From Acholeplasmatales bacterium (GTDB taxonomy: Bacteria; Bacillota_I; Bacilli_A; Acholeplasmatales; Anaeroplasmataceae), in the NCBI GenBank assembly GCA_017524905.1, contig JAFXUP010000054.1, positions 1 to 44,370 on the forward strand: 44,370 nt of DNA, given 5' to 3'. Of the stretch, positions 31,683 to 40,009 are shown in pieces. Below the pieces are notes generated by a model. It was not told the origin of the DNA. It made no database searches and saw only the letters and a list, made by a program, of their open reading frames with translations. Position 1 is the first letter of the stretch, and every line of letters begins with the position of its first letter. Made by a program: the position numbers and the translations under genes.

Positions 31683-32486
31683 ATGTTTTTATTATGTTTG
31701 TTATTATTAATGACTTTAGGATTTTCATGCCTTGGCTTTTTAATTCCATTAAGTCCTTGGTTTTTCTTCTTATGGGTTCCTTTAGCATTTATATTATCTG
31801 CATTAATATTAATATTATTTGCAGTATTCTTTGTAATTATATCTGCTAAAACAAAACCAAATGGTAAATTCAAGCATTTTGTTTTAAGAACATATTTACG
31901 TTTTAGCTTAATTTTATTAAGAACACCTTTAAAGATTCATGGAAAAGAAAACTTGCCAAAAGAAATGGGCTATACAGTTTATGGAAATCATAAATCTAAT
32001 ATGGATGTAATTTATGCTTATTTAGCAGCAACAGGTGCTCCTACTGCCTTAGGTAAAAAATCATTATTCCAAAATTGGTTTTTAAAGGATTTAGGTGAAG
32101 GATTTCAAGCATTACCAATTGATAGAGAAAATGATAGAGAAGCCATTAAATCAATTTTAAAAGCCATTAAAAATATTAAAGATTATAAATTAAATTATAT
32201 AATCTTCCCTGAAGGTGGAGTAAAATCTAGAGATACAGAAGAAATGGTTAACTTAAGAGCTGGAGCTTATAAGGTTGCTGTAAAAGCAAATGCGCCAATT
32301 GTTCCTATGTGTATTTTAGGTTCTTCAAAATTAAAAGATAAAAAATGGTACCAAAAATCAAAAATAGAATTATATTTATTAAAGCCATTAATGCCAGAAG
32401 ATTATAAAGATTTAAACACAACTGAAATTGGTCATTTAGTTGAACAACAAATTAATGAGTGTGTAGCTTTACATGAAAAAAATTAA
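31683..32486 (+). CDS. plsC: 1-acyl-sn-glycerol-3-phosphate acyltransferase
   Basis: This membrane-bound enzyme adds the second acyl chain to lysophosphatidate to form phosphatidate. The start is ATG 31683, after GAAAGGAAG overlapping the folA stop. The 267 residues start with a long hydrophobic region of two spans (residues 1-55). The acyltransferase domain follows: YGNHKSNMDVIYAY with the HX4D motif, FQALPIDRENDREA, and IIFPEGGVKSRDTEE in place of FPEGTRSR. VPMCILGSSKL and a C-terminal helix follow. It is the third gene of the thyA operon and overlaps the next small gene by 14 nt. Confidence 0.93.
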   Translation: MFLLCLLLLMTLGFSCLGFLIPLSPWFFFLWVPLAFILSALILILFAVFFVIISAKTKPNGKFKHFVLRTYLRFSLILLRTPLKIHGKENLPKEMGYTVYGNHKSNMDVIYAYLAATGAPTALGKKSLFQNWFLKDLGEGFQALPIDRENDREAIKSILKAIKNIKDYKLNYIIFPEGGVKSRDTEEMVNLRAGAYKVAVKANAPIVPMCILGSSKLKDKKWYQKSKIELYLLKPLMPEDYKDLNTTEIGHLVEQQINECVALHEKN

Positions 32487-32703
32487 GATTATAAATTCAT
32501 TAAATAAACAAATATTAATTCCAGGATTAGTTTTATTAGCATTTGTTTTATTAATTTTTGGTTTTTCATTTTTAATGTTTGGAGTATATAAAAATAATCA
32601 TAAATTTATTTATACAGCATTAGCTTTTATTATTACATCAACAGCTATTTATTCATGCTTAATAATTTATGGCTTAGTCTATTATTTTAAGAAAAGGAGA
32701 TAA
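32473..32703 (+). CDS. Small two-span membrane protein
   Basis: This 76-residue protein has two hydrophobic spans (about 15-37 and 45-68) and a basic tail, KKRR. The ATG lies inside the 3' end of plsC without a strong site, so it would depend on coupling. It fits tightly between plsC and the next gene in the same direction with no gap, which supports it as real. No homologous family is recognised. It might be a small partner of PlsC or of the next membrane-anchored protein; this is only an inference from position. Confidence 0.65.
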   Translation: MKKIKIINSLNKQILIPGLVLLAFVLLIFGFSFLMFGVYKNNHKFIYTALAFIITSTAIYSCLIIYGLVYYFKKRR

Positions 32704-32705
32704 CT

Positions 32706-33263
32706 ATGGACGATATAGTACTTACTATAATAATTGTCTTTGCAATATTAGTTTTCTTAATTTCAGTTATAATTATCTCATATAATGTTTTTAGAAAATG
32801 GCGTATTTCAAAGATGTTTTTTGATTGTGATAAGGTATTACAATCTTTAATAGATCCTAAAAATTCAAATGAATATAAGATTCAAAGAATTACATCTAAA
32901 GAGCCATATGATTATATTTTTAAAACTCCATTGCATAATTATTACATACAGGTTGTTCCTAATTTTGGAACATATGAAATATGTATTAATAATTCAATTA
33001 AATGGCAAATTAGAAAATCTTTTAATGATAATTCAATGAATTTTGTTTCAAATGTTGATAAATTAATGCGTTTAGATATAGATGATCCTAAAGCCAAAAA
33101 GCTTTATATAATCTATCCTAACGCAACTTCATTATTAAAATACATTAATGAATGTGAAATGATATTTGTTAGACCTGAAACTGATGTTTATGGGACTAAT
33201 GTTATTCCTTATGCAGGCCTTAAGGAAAAGCCTGAAATATTTGATAAGATTGATAAAATATAG
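32706..33263 (+). CDS. Membrane-anchored protein of unknown function
   Basis: This 185-residue protein has a single N-terminal membrane span (about 4-28) and a positively charged juxtamembrane segment (FRKWRISKMF), so the remaining domain should face the cytoplasm. The domain includes DCDKVLQSLIDPKNS, YDYIFKTPLHNYYIQVVPN, ICINNSIKWQIRK and FVRPETDVYGTNVIPY. This pattern of short strands and Trp-Gln suggests an alpha/beta nuclease- or DUF-like fold, but I cannot name it. AAAAGGAGATAACT gives a strong start. It is the last gene before the terminator that overlaps its stop. Confidence 0.78.
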   Translation: MDDIVLTIIIVFAILVFLISVIIISYNVFRKWRISKMFFDCDKVLQSLIDPKNSNEYKIQRITSKEPYDYIFKTPLHNYYIQVVPNFGTYEICINNSIKWQIRKSFNDNSMNFVSNVDKLMRLDIDDPKAKKLYIIYPNATSLLKYINECEMIFVRPETDVYGTNVIPYAGLKEKPEIFDKIDKI

Positions 33264-33288
33264 GCCTGAGGCTTATATTTTATTTTTT
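33260..33288 (+). terminator. Terminator overlapping the stop codon before mutS2
   Basis: ATAGGCC, TGA and GGCTTAT (33260-33276, one G-U) are followed by ATTTTATTTTTTT. The stop TAG is in the stem. The mutS2 binding site begins right after the T-run. Confidence 0.8.
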
Positions 33289-33299
33289 TGGAGAAAGAT

Positions 33300-35612
33300 A
33301 TGTACGATAATAATTTATTAGAACTAAATAAAATAAAAGCTTTACTTGCTAATTTCTGTAAATCAGATTATGCTAAGGATAAAGCATTAAAATTAGATAT
33401 ACCAGATTCTTATTTAGATATTTTAAGATTAAATAAAGAATCTAAGGAAGCTTATCAAGCTATAGTTAAATATGGAGATATTAATATTTTAAATATAAAT
33501 ATTATAGATTCATTAAAAAGAGCCCAAATAGGCGCAATTTTGTCTGAAAATGAGCTATTAGATATAGCATCATTAATAGATAATATTAATAATGTAATTA
33601 GATATTTTAAAACATTAGATGATATTAAGGTTGATACAACTAATTTAAAGGTTTATTTAAATGAATTAAATCCTTTAAATAATTTAAAAAATTCAATTAC
33701 AATGTCAATATCACCTGACGGAAGAGTTGTTGATAACGCATCTAAAGAATTATTTATGGCAAGAAGAAATATTAATTCTTACCAAAATAAATTAAGAAGT
33801 AAGTTAAATGAATTATTAGTAACTCAAAGTGCTAAGCTATCTGATCAATTAATAGTTATTAGAAATGGAAGAATGTGCTTACCAGTTAAAATTGAATATA
33901 AAAATAGCTTTCCAGGTATAATTCATGATATTTCATCATCTCAAACAACGGCTTATATAGAGCCTGATTCTTGTGTTCAAATTTCTAATCAAATTGAATC
34001 ATATCAAGCAGAAGAAAAAAGACAGGTTGCTATTATATTAAAGAATTTAACATTGCTTGTTGCTGCAGAAGATGAATCACTTTTAAAATCATTTGAAGCT
34101 TTAACAAATTTAGATTTAATATTCGCTAAAGCTTTAATGGGAAAAGAAAATGATTATGAGGAAGCTAATGTATTAAATGAACAAAAATTTAATTTAAAGC
34201 GTGCTAAGCATCCTTTAATTGATAAAGAAAAAGTAGTTCCAATTGATGTAGAATTAGGTTATAAATTTGATTCTATTATCATTACAGGACCTAATACAGG
34301 TGGTAAGACTGTTGCTTTAAAAACAGTAGGCCTTTTACATTTAATGGCTTATTTAGGCTTATTTGTTCCTGCAGATAGAGAATCATCTTTTGGCTATTTT
34401 GAAAATATATTAGTTGATATAGGTGATGAACAATCAATAGAACAATCACTTTCAACATTTTCAGCTCATATGACAAAAATAGTTAGAACATTAGATAATA
34501 TTAATGATAAATCATTAGTGTTATTTGATGAATTAGGTTCAGGTACTGACCCTAAGGAAGGCTCTAGCCTTGCTGTTGCAATAATTACTTATCTTTTAAA
34601 TAAAAATACAAAAGTTATCGCAACAACCCATTATTCTGAATTAAAAACATTTGCTTATAATAATTCAAAGGTATGCAATGCATCAGTTGAATTTAATGCT
34701 GATACATTAATGCCTACTTATAGATTATTATTAGGTATTCCTGGTAAATCAAACGCAATTGAAATTGCTAAAAAACTCGGATTAAAAGAAGAAATTATTT
34801 CTAAAGCCAAAGAAGAATTAGATAATAATACAACTAAATCAAGTGAATTTATGTCTAATTTAGAAACTGAATTAAATAAAATAAGACAAAAGGAAGAAGA
34901 AATTTCTAAAAAGGAAGCTTTAATTAATAAAGAATTAGAAAATGCTAAAATGGAACGTATTAAGCTTCAAAATAAAGCTGATGATATTATATCTAAAGCC
35001 AAAGATGAAGCTAATAATATTATTTTAAAAACAAAAGAAGATTCTAAAAAGCTTATTGATGAAATTAAAAATATGTCATCAATTGAATTTAAAGAACATG
35101 AAATGGCATCACTAAAGCATAAGGTTAAATCATTAGAAGAAATAGATACAGATAATTTAGATGATTATGAATTCCAAGTAGGCGATTATGTATTTATTAA
35201 ATCTTATGAAAAATATGGTACTATTTCAGCTAAAAGAAAAGGTAAATTTGTTGTTAATGTAGGACAATTTGCGATGGAATTTACATCTTCTGAGCTTAAG
35301 CTTTCAGCTAAACCAAAACCAAAGCCTCAAAAGGAAACTAAATTATCTGGATATAATCCTGCATCTCATTGTGCTTTATCCTTAGATTTAAGAGGAAAAA
35401 GATATGAAGAGGTTAAGCCTTTAATGGATCAATATTTAGACCAAGCTTTACTTGCTAATTTAGAAAGTGTAACTATCATTCATGGATTTGGTACTGGTGC
35501 TATTAGAAATGCAGTTCAAGAATATTTAAAAACATGCAGCTTTGTAAAAAGCTATAGATATGGTAAAGAAGGAGAAGGATTAAACGGTGTTACCGTTGTA
35601 TTCTTAAGATAA
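33300..35612 (+). CDS. mutS2: MutS2 ATPase/endonuclease with Smr domain
   Basis: MutS2 is a MutS relative without mismatch-recognition domains. It has been linked to suppression of recombination and, more recently, to rescue of collided ribosomes. The 770 residues contain a helical core, Walker A GPNTGGKTVALKTVG near 330, DIGDEQSIEQSLSTFSAHM, FDELGSGTDPKEGSSLA, ATTHYSELK, and a long Lys/Glu coiled coil (about 500-610). The C-terminal Smr nuclease domain has SLDLRGKRYEEV near 695 and IIHGFGTGAIRNAV near 720. ATG 33300 has GGAG upstream; a TTG at 33288 overlaps that site. thiN follows after 2 nt, so it heads a six-gene or longer operon. Confidence 0.97.
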   Translation: MYDNNLLELNKIKALLANFCKSDYAKDKALKLDIPDSYLDILRLNKESKEAYQAIVKYGDINILNINIIDSLKRAQIGAILSENELLDIASLIDNINNVIRYFKTLDDIKVDTTNLKVYLNELNPLNNLKNSITMSISPDGRVVDNASKELFMARRNINSYQNKLRSKLNELLVTQSAKLSDQLIVIRNGRMCLPVKIEYKNSFPGIIHDISSSQTTAYIEPDSCVQISNQIESYQAEEKRQVAIILKNLTLLVAAEDESLLKSFEALTNLDLIFAKALMGKENDYEEANVLNEQKFNLKRAKHPLIDKEKVVPIDVELGYKFDSIIITGPNTGGKTVALKTVGLLHLMAYLGLFVPADRESSFGYFENILVDIGDEQSIEQSLSTFSAHMTKIVRTLDNINDKSLVLFDELGSGTDPKEGSSLAVAIITYLLNKNTKVIATTHYSELKTFAYNNSKVCNASVEFNADTLMPTYRLLLGIPGKSNAIEIAKKLGLKEEIISKAKEELDNNTTKSSEFMSNLETELNKIRQKEEEISKKEALINKELENAKMERIKLQNKADDIISKAKDEANNIILKTKEDSKKLIDEIKNMSSIEFKEHEMASLKHKVKSLEEIDTDNLDDYEFQVGDYVFIKSYEKYGTISAKRKGKFVVNVGQFAMEFTSSELKLSAKPKPKPQKETKLSGYNPASHCALSLDLRGKRYEEVKPLMDQYLDQALLANLESVTIIHGFGTGAIRNAVQEYLKTCSFVKSYRYGKEGEGLNGVTVVFLR

Positions 35613-35614
35613 TT

Positions 35615-36226
35615 ATGAGATCAGTGCTTGTTATCGGTAATAATTATAAATTTAATAAAAATGATTTTATTGATTCATATGTCATAGGTATCGATAAGGG
35701 AGCACTTTATTGCCTTAAAAATGATATTAAAATGGATTTAGCAGTTGGTGATTTTGATTCAATTTCAAATGATGATTTTAAAGCAATAAAAAAAATAACT
35801 AAGGTTATTAAGCTAAATCCAATTAAGGATGATACAGATACAGAGCATGCCTTAAATTTAGTAAAGGATTATGATGAAATTCTAATTTTAGGCGGTATAA
35901 AGGGAAATAGAATTGAGCATTTTATTTCAATGCTTTTATATTTAAAAACTTATCCTAATTTAAAAATTAAAGATGATAATTCTTTAATATATTCAATGAA
36001 TAATGATTTTATATTAAAAAAAGAAAATGAATATAAATATATTTCATTTTTCTCAATAGATAATGAATCTATTATTTCTTTAAAAGGCTTTAAATATGAT
36101 TTAGATAATTATAAATTAAAGGAAAATGATCCTTTATGTATTTCAAATGAAATAATATCTGATGAAGCTTATGTAAAATTAAATGGTAGATTACTTATAA
36201 TTATGTCTAAGGATGATAATATATGA
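35615..36226 (+). CDS. thiN: Thiamine pyrophosphokinase
   Basis: This cytosolic enzyme makes thiamine diphosphate directly from thiamine and ATP. The 203 residues have the family motifs GIDKGALY, AVGDFDSIS, KDDTDTEHAL and GGIKGNRIEHFIS, where the usual Asp before His is Glu. The C-terminal beta domain is degenerate but present. It starts 2 nt after mutS2 and ends in an ATGA overlap with the MATE gene. With no thiamine biosynthesis genes in view, it supports scavenging of thiamine. The TGA stop is one of the proofs that the standard code is used. Confidence 0.93.
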   Translation: MRSVLVIGNNYKFNKNDFIDSYVIGIDKGALYCLKNDIKMDLAVGDFDSISNDDFKAIKKITKVIKLNPIKDDTDTEHALNLVKDYDEILILGGIKGNRIEHFISMLLYLKTYPNLKIKDDNSLIYSMNNDFILKKENEYKYISFFSIDNESIISLKGFKYDLDNYKLKENDPLCISNEIISDEAYVKLNGRLLIIMSKDDNI

Positions 36227-37515
36227 AAAAGAATTTTTTTAAATTTTTATCTTTAACTATTATTACATCATTATTCATTAATTCATTTGTTATTATAGAT
36301 GGTATGTTTATAGGCTCTAAGCTTGGTGATGTTGGTCTTTCAGCAATTAATCTAAGCTGGCCTATAACAGCCTTCTTACAATCAATAGGAGTAGCTTTAG
36401 GAATATCTGCTGGTATTTATATTTCAAGACTTAAAGGACTTGGAAATATAGAAGAAGCAAATAAAGCTAAATCTGGCACCTTAATATTAATTTTAATAAC
36501 GTCGATTGTTTTAGGAACATTATTTTATATATTTGCAAAGCCTTTATTAATTTTATTTGGAGCAGAAGGTGATGCCTTAAAATATAGCTTAGATTATATT
36601 AAAATAATTCTTTTAGGAGCACCTTTTGAATTATTAGGAATGAGTATGCCTCAGCTATTAAAAAATAGTGATAAAATTAAATCAGCAACTTTTGCATCAA
36701 TTATAGAAATTATTATTAATTTGATTTTAGATTATATATTTATTCTTGTTTTTGATTTTAATTTATGGGGTGCAGCCTTAGCATCTGTAATTTCTTTAAT
36801 AGGAGCTACAATTATTTGTTTTATTTTCTATTATAAGGAATTAGAAAAGCCTTATATAGATAAAAAAATCATTAAATATTTATATTTATCTAGTATCTCA
36901 CCTTTTATATTAAATTATTCATACGCATTTATTTTAATTATTACTAATTATTTATGTGTTAAATTTGGAGGTAATGAAGCAGTTGCTGCATATACATTAC
37001 TTTCTTATTTGTTATATATTATTGGGGCAACAGCCCAAGCATCAGGAGATGCAATTCAGCCACTTTATTCATTTAATTCTGCAAATGGAAGTCATAAAAT
37101 AAATCATCAAATGCTTTCTGGAAGCTTATTGTTTAGCTTTATATTATGTGGATTATTTGTTGTCTTATTTTATATATTTAGTAATAATTTAGAGGATTTA
37201 TATAATTTATCTAGTGTTGCAAGAATTTATTATAACGATGGCTTAATATATTATTTAATAGGCTTTTTACTTACAGCCTTAACAAAGCCAGTTTGTTCTT
37301 ATTTATATTCTGTAGGAGATAGATTAAGATCTAATTTATTAACTATTTTAGAGCCTTTAATTTTAACGCCTTTATTTTATTTAATATTATGCCCAGGCTT
37401 AAAATTAAATGGCTTATGGATGACATATTTATTTGCTCAAATAGGAGTATTAATTGCATCAACATTCTTTATCATAAGAAACATTAGGAGGGAAAAATTA
37501 TGGACGGATTTATAA
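36223..37515 (+). CDS. MATE-family efflux transporter
   Basis: This polytopic membrane protein has 430 residues and about 12 spans in two homologous halves. It belongs to the multidrug and toxin extrusion family, which exports cationic compounds in exchange for Na+ or H+. Typical segments are the N-terminal FVIIDGMFIGSKLGDVGLSA, GISAGIYISRLKG, PQLLKNSDKIKSATFASI in the middle, NYLCVKFGGNEAVAAYTLLS, and PVCSYLYSVGDRLRSNLL. The start overlaps the thiN stop as ATGA, and its 3' end overlaps truB by 16 nt. The substrate cannot be read; its position inside a housekeeping operon is unexplained. Confidence 0.93.
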   Translation: MKKNFFKFLSLTIITSLFINSFVIIDGMFIGSKLGDVGLSAINLSWPITAFLQSIGVALGISAGIYISRLKGLGNIEEANKAKSGTLILILITSIVLGTLFYIFAKPLLILFGAEGDALKYSLDYIKIILLGAPFELLGMSMPQLLKNSDKIKSATFASIIEIIINLILDYIFILVFDFNLWGAALASVISLIGATIICFIFYYKELEKPYIDKKIIKYLYLSSISPFILNYSYAFILIITNYLCVKFGGNEAVAAYTLLSYLLYIIGATAQASGDAIQPLYSFNSANGSHKINHQMLSGSLLFSFILCGLFVVLFYIFSNNLEDLYNLSSVARIYYNDGLIYYLIGFLLTALTKPVCSYLYSVGDRLRSNLLTILEPLILTPLFYLILCPGLKLNGLWMTYLFAQIGVLIASTFFIIRNIRREKLWTDL

Positions 37516-38360
37516 TTTTAGATAAGCCAAAAGGCATAACTAGTCAAACAGCCCTAAATAAAATAAAAACAGCTCTTAATGTTAAAAAAATAGGCCATAA
37601 TGGCACACTTGATCCTAACGCAACAGGAGTAATGGTTGTTGCTATAGGAAAAGCTACTAAATTAATTAAGTATTTAGATAAGCATGATAAAACATATTTA
37701 GCAACTATTGTTTTTGGTCTTGATTCAGATACATTAGATATTTGTGGCAAAATAACTAATGATATTAAAATGGAACCTTCTATAGATAATATAAAAAAGG
37801 CTTTAGATGAATTAAAAAAAGAAGAAAAACAAATTCCACCTATTACATCAGCTATTAAGGTTGATGGAATGAAGCTATATGAATATCAAAGAAAAAATAT
37901 AGATGTTAATATAGAAGCAAGAGATGTTAAATTATATGATTATAGTATCGAATCTGATTTAAGATTTATTGATAATCATTATGAAATTGATATTTTATTA
38001 CATGTGTCTAAAGGCTTTTATATTAGAAGCCTTGCTCGTGATTTAGGAAAAAAATTAAATGGATGTGCTATTTTAAAGGATTTAAGAAGAACTAAATCAG
38101 GAGAATTTAGCTTAAAAGATTCTATAAAAATAGAAGATGTAAATGAAAATAAAGTGATTTCTATTTTTGATATGTATAAGCTTCCGATTGTTGAAGTTAG
38201 TGATTATTTAGAAAAATTAGTATTAAATGGTGTTATGCTTGATGAAAGACAAGCAAAGCTTGATAGCCTATTTTATGTTAAAAGTAAAAGTGGTATAATA
38301 GCAATGTATGAACCAATTGAAAGATATAAATATCGATTATTAATTATATTCAGGGAGTGA
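37500..38360 (+). CDS. truB: tRNA pseudouridine-55 synthase
   Basis: It converts U55 in the T loop of tRNAs to pseudouridine. The 286 residues are normal. Visible motifs are FIILDKPKGITSQTALNKI, KIGHNGTLDPNATGVMVVAIG with the catalytic Asp, the KTYLATIVFGLDSDT block, PPITSAIKVDGMKLYEYQRK, and GFYIRSLARDLGK. AGGAGGG inside the MATE gene precedes the ATG. It ends in TGA overlapping the ribF binding site. The truB-ribF order is very common in Bacillota. Confidence 0.97.
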   Translation: MDGFIILDKPKGITSQTALNKIKTALNVKKIGHNGTLDPNATGVMVVAIGKATKLIKYLDKHDKTYLATIVFGLDSDTLDICGKITNDIKMEPSIDNIKKALDELKKEEKQIPPITSAIKVDGMKLYEYQRKNIDVNIEARDVKLYDYSIESDLRFIDNHYEIDILLHVSKGFYIRSLARDLGKKLNGCAILKDLRRTKSGEFSLKDSIKIEDVNENKVISIFDMYKLPIVEVSDYLEKLVLNGVMLDERQAKLDSLFYVKSKSGIIAMYEPIERYKYRLLIIFRE

Positions 38361-38365
38361 TATTT

Positions 38366-39277
38366 ATGAAATCAATTTATATTAAAGATAAAAAATTTAC
38401 AGGACTTCCAGAACCTGTTTGTGCAGCAATAGGTAATTTTGATGGCGTTCATTTAGGACATCAAAAGCTTATAGAAGAATGTAAGAAGCATGGATATAAA
38501 TCTGCAGTATTAACCTTTTATCCTCACCCATCAGTTTTTTTAAAAAAAATTCCTAATTATCCTTTAGTAACACCTCTTGAGAAAAAAACAGATGTTATTT
38601 CTAAAATGGGAATTGATTATTTAATTGTTGTTGAGTTTAATGAAGAAATTGCTGCAATGCCAAAAGAAGAATTTATAGAAGCATTACACCAAATGAATAT
38701 TAAAGCTTGCGTATGTGGATATGATTTTACATTTGCAAGAAAAGCAGAAGGAAATATTTCTGATTTAGCTAAAGAATTTGAATTTTATGAAATAAAAAAA
38801 TATGTTTTAGGTGATGTTAGAGTATCTACAACATATATTAGGGAGCTTTTAGCAACAGGAAATATAGAAGAAGCTAATAAGCTTTTAGGAAGACAATTTT
38901 CAATAAGAGGAAATGTTATATACGGTCTTCAAAACGGTCGTGTATTAGGCTTTCCTACAGCAAATATCGATTATAAAAATTTCTTTTTACCTAAAAATGG
39001 AGTTTATTTTGTTAATGTTATAGTAGATGGAGAGCCTTATTTAGGTATGGCAAATATTGGTCATAATCCAACTATTGAATATCAGGATAAAATTAGACTT
39101 GAAGTAAATATTTTTGGTTTAGATGAAGATATTTATGGAGAAAATATAGAAGTATATTTTATAAAAAGAATTAGAGATGAAAAAAGATTTGAATCAAAAG
39201 AAGATTTATTAAAGCAATTAAAAATTGATAAAGCAATCAGCTTAGAATATGCTGGAGATTTAAATTATACAAAATAA
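38366..39277 (+). CDS. ribF: Bifunctional riboflavin kinase/FMN adenylyltransferase
   Basis: It turns riboflavin into FMN and then FAD. From ATG 38366 (CAGGGAG upstream) it has 303 residues, the normal length; a GTG at 38357 overlaps that site. The N-terminal adenylyltransferase domain has CAAIGNFDGVHLGHQKLI, TFYPHPSVFL, CVCGYDFTFARKAEGN and STTYIRELLATG. The C-terminal kinase domain has RGNVIYGLQNGRVLGFPTANI, NGVYFVNV, MANIGHNPT and EVYFIKRIRDEKRF. Functionally it completes the riboflavin route begun by RibU at 1134, and its product FMN is the ligand of the riboswitch at 933. Confidence 0.97.
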   Translation: MKSIYIKDKKFTGLPEPVCAAIGNFDGVHLGHQKLIEECKKHGYKSAVLTFYPHPSVFLKKIPNYPLVTPLEKKTDVISKMGIDYLIVVEFNEEIAAMPKEEFIEALHQMNIKACVCGYDFTFARKAEGNISDLAKEFEFYEIKKYVLGDVRVSTTYIRELLATGNIEEANKLLGRQFSIRGNVIYGLQNGRVLGFPTANIDYKNFFLPKNGVYFVNVIVDGEPYLGMANIGHNPTIEYQDKIRLEVNIFGLDEDIYGENIEVYFIKRIRDEKRFESKEDLLKQLKIDKAISLEYAGDLNYTK

Positions 39278-39301
39278 TAACATAAAAATAGGAGAGTAAA
39301 A

Positions 39302-40009
39302 ATGTTAGAAATTAAGAATGTATCAAAAACCTATAAAGGATCAAATAAAAAAGCAATTGAAAATGTTAATCTAACTATTGAAGAAGGAGATATTTATGGC
39401 TTTATAGGACCAAATGGTGCTGGTAAATCTACAACAATTAAATGTGTTGTAGGTATTCATGGCTATGATGAAGGTGAAATCTATTTAGATGGAAAAACTT
39501 TAAAAGAAGATCCAATCGCCTTTAAAAAGCAAATAGCTTATGTACCAGATAATCCAGATTTATATGAGCATTTATCTGGAATAGGATATTTAGATTTTGT
39601 TGCCAATATTTATGGTGTAGGCTCTGAAAAGAATGATTTAATTGAAAAATATGCAACCCAATTTGGAATAAAAGAGCGTTTAGCTGACCCAATTAAATCA
39701 TATTCTCATGGTATGAAGCAAAAGATTACAATTATTGGTGCTTTAATTCATAATCCTAAATTAATTATTCTAGATGAACCATTTGTAGGATTAGATCCAA
39801 AGGCAAGTCATGATTTAAAAGAAATTTTAAAATCATTATGTGAAAATGGAAAGATGATTTTCTTTTCATCTCATGTGCTTGAGGTTGTTGAAAAATTCTG
39901 TAATAAGATTGCAATTATAAAGGATGGTAAAATCATTGCATCAGGCTTAACTGATGAAGTAAAGGGCGAAGAATCATTAGAAGATAAATTCTTGGAGCTT
40001 TTTGAATAA
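39302..40009 (+). CDS. ABC transporter ATPase subunit
   Basis: This 235-residue cytosolic ATPase energises the permease encoded next. It has Walker A GPNGAGKSTTIK near 37, a Q-loop AYVPDNPDLYEHLS, signature YSHGMKQKITI near 136, Walker B LIILDEPFVGLDPKAS near 157, and switch His in FFSSHVLEVVE. It belongs to the CcmA/BcrA-like group of drug or peptide exporters. ATAGGAGAG precedes the ATG. It starts 24 nt after ribF without a terminator, so it may be in the same transcript, and overlaps the permease as TAATG. Confidence 0.95.
   Translation: MLEIKNVSKTYKGSNKKAIENVNLTIEEGDIYGFIGPNGAGKSTTIKCVVGIHGYDEGEIYLDGKTLKEDPIAFKKQIAYVPDNPDLYEHLSGIGYLDFVANIYGVGSEKNDLIEKYATQFGIKERLADPIKSYSHGMKQKITIIGALIHNPKLIILDEPFVGLDPKASHDLKEILKSLCENGKMIFFSSHVLEVVEKFCNKIAIIKDGKIIASGLTDEVKGEESLEDKFLELFE

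Noticed and set aside
36223..38360. Possibility of the mycoplasma code with TGA as Trp
   Set aside because: thiN and truB end at TGA exactly at overlaps with the next gene, and Trp is TGG throughout, so TGA is a stop.
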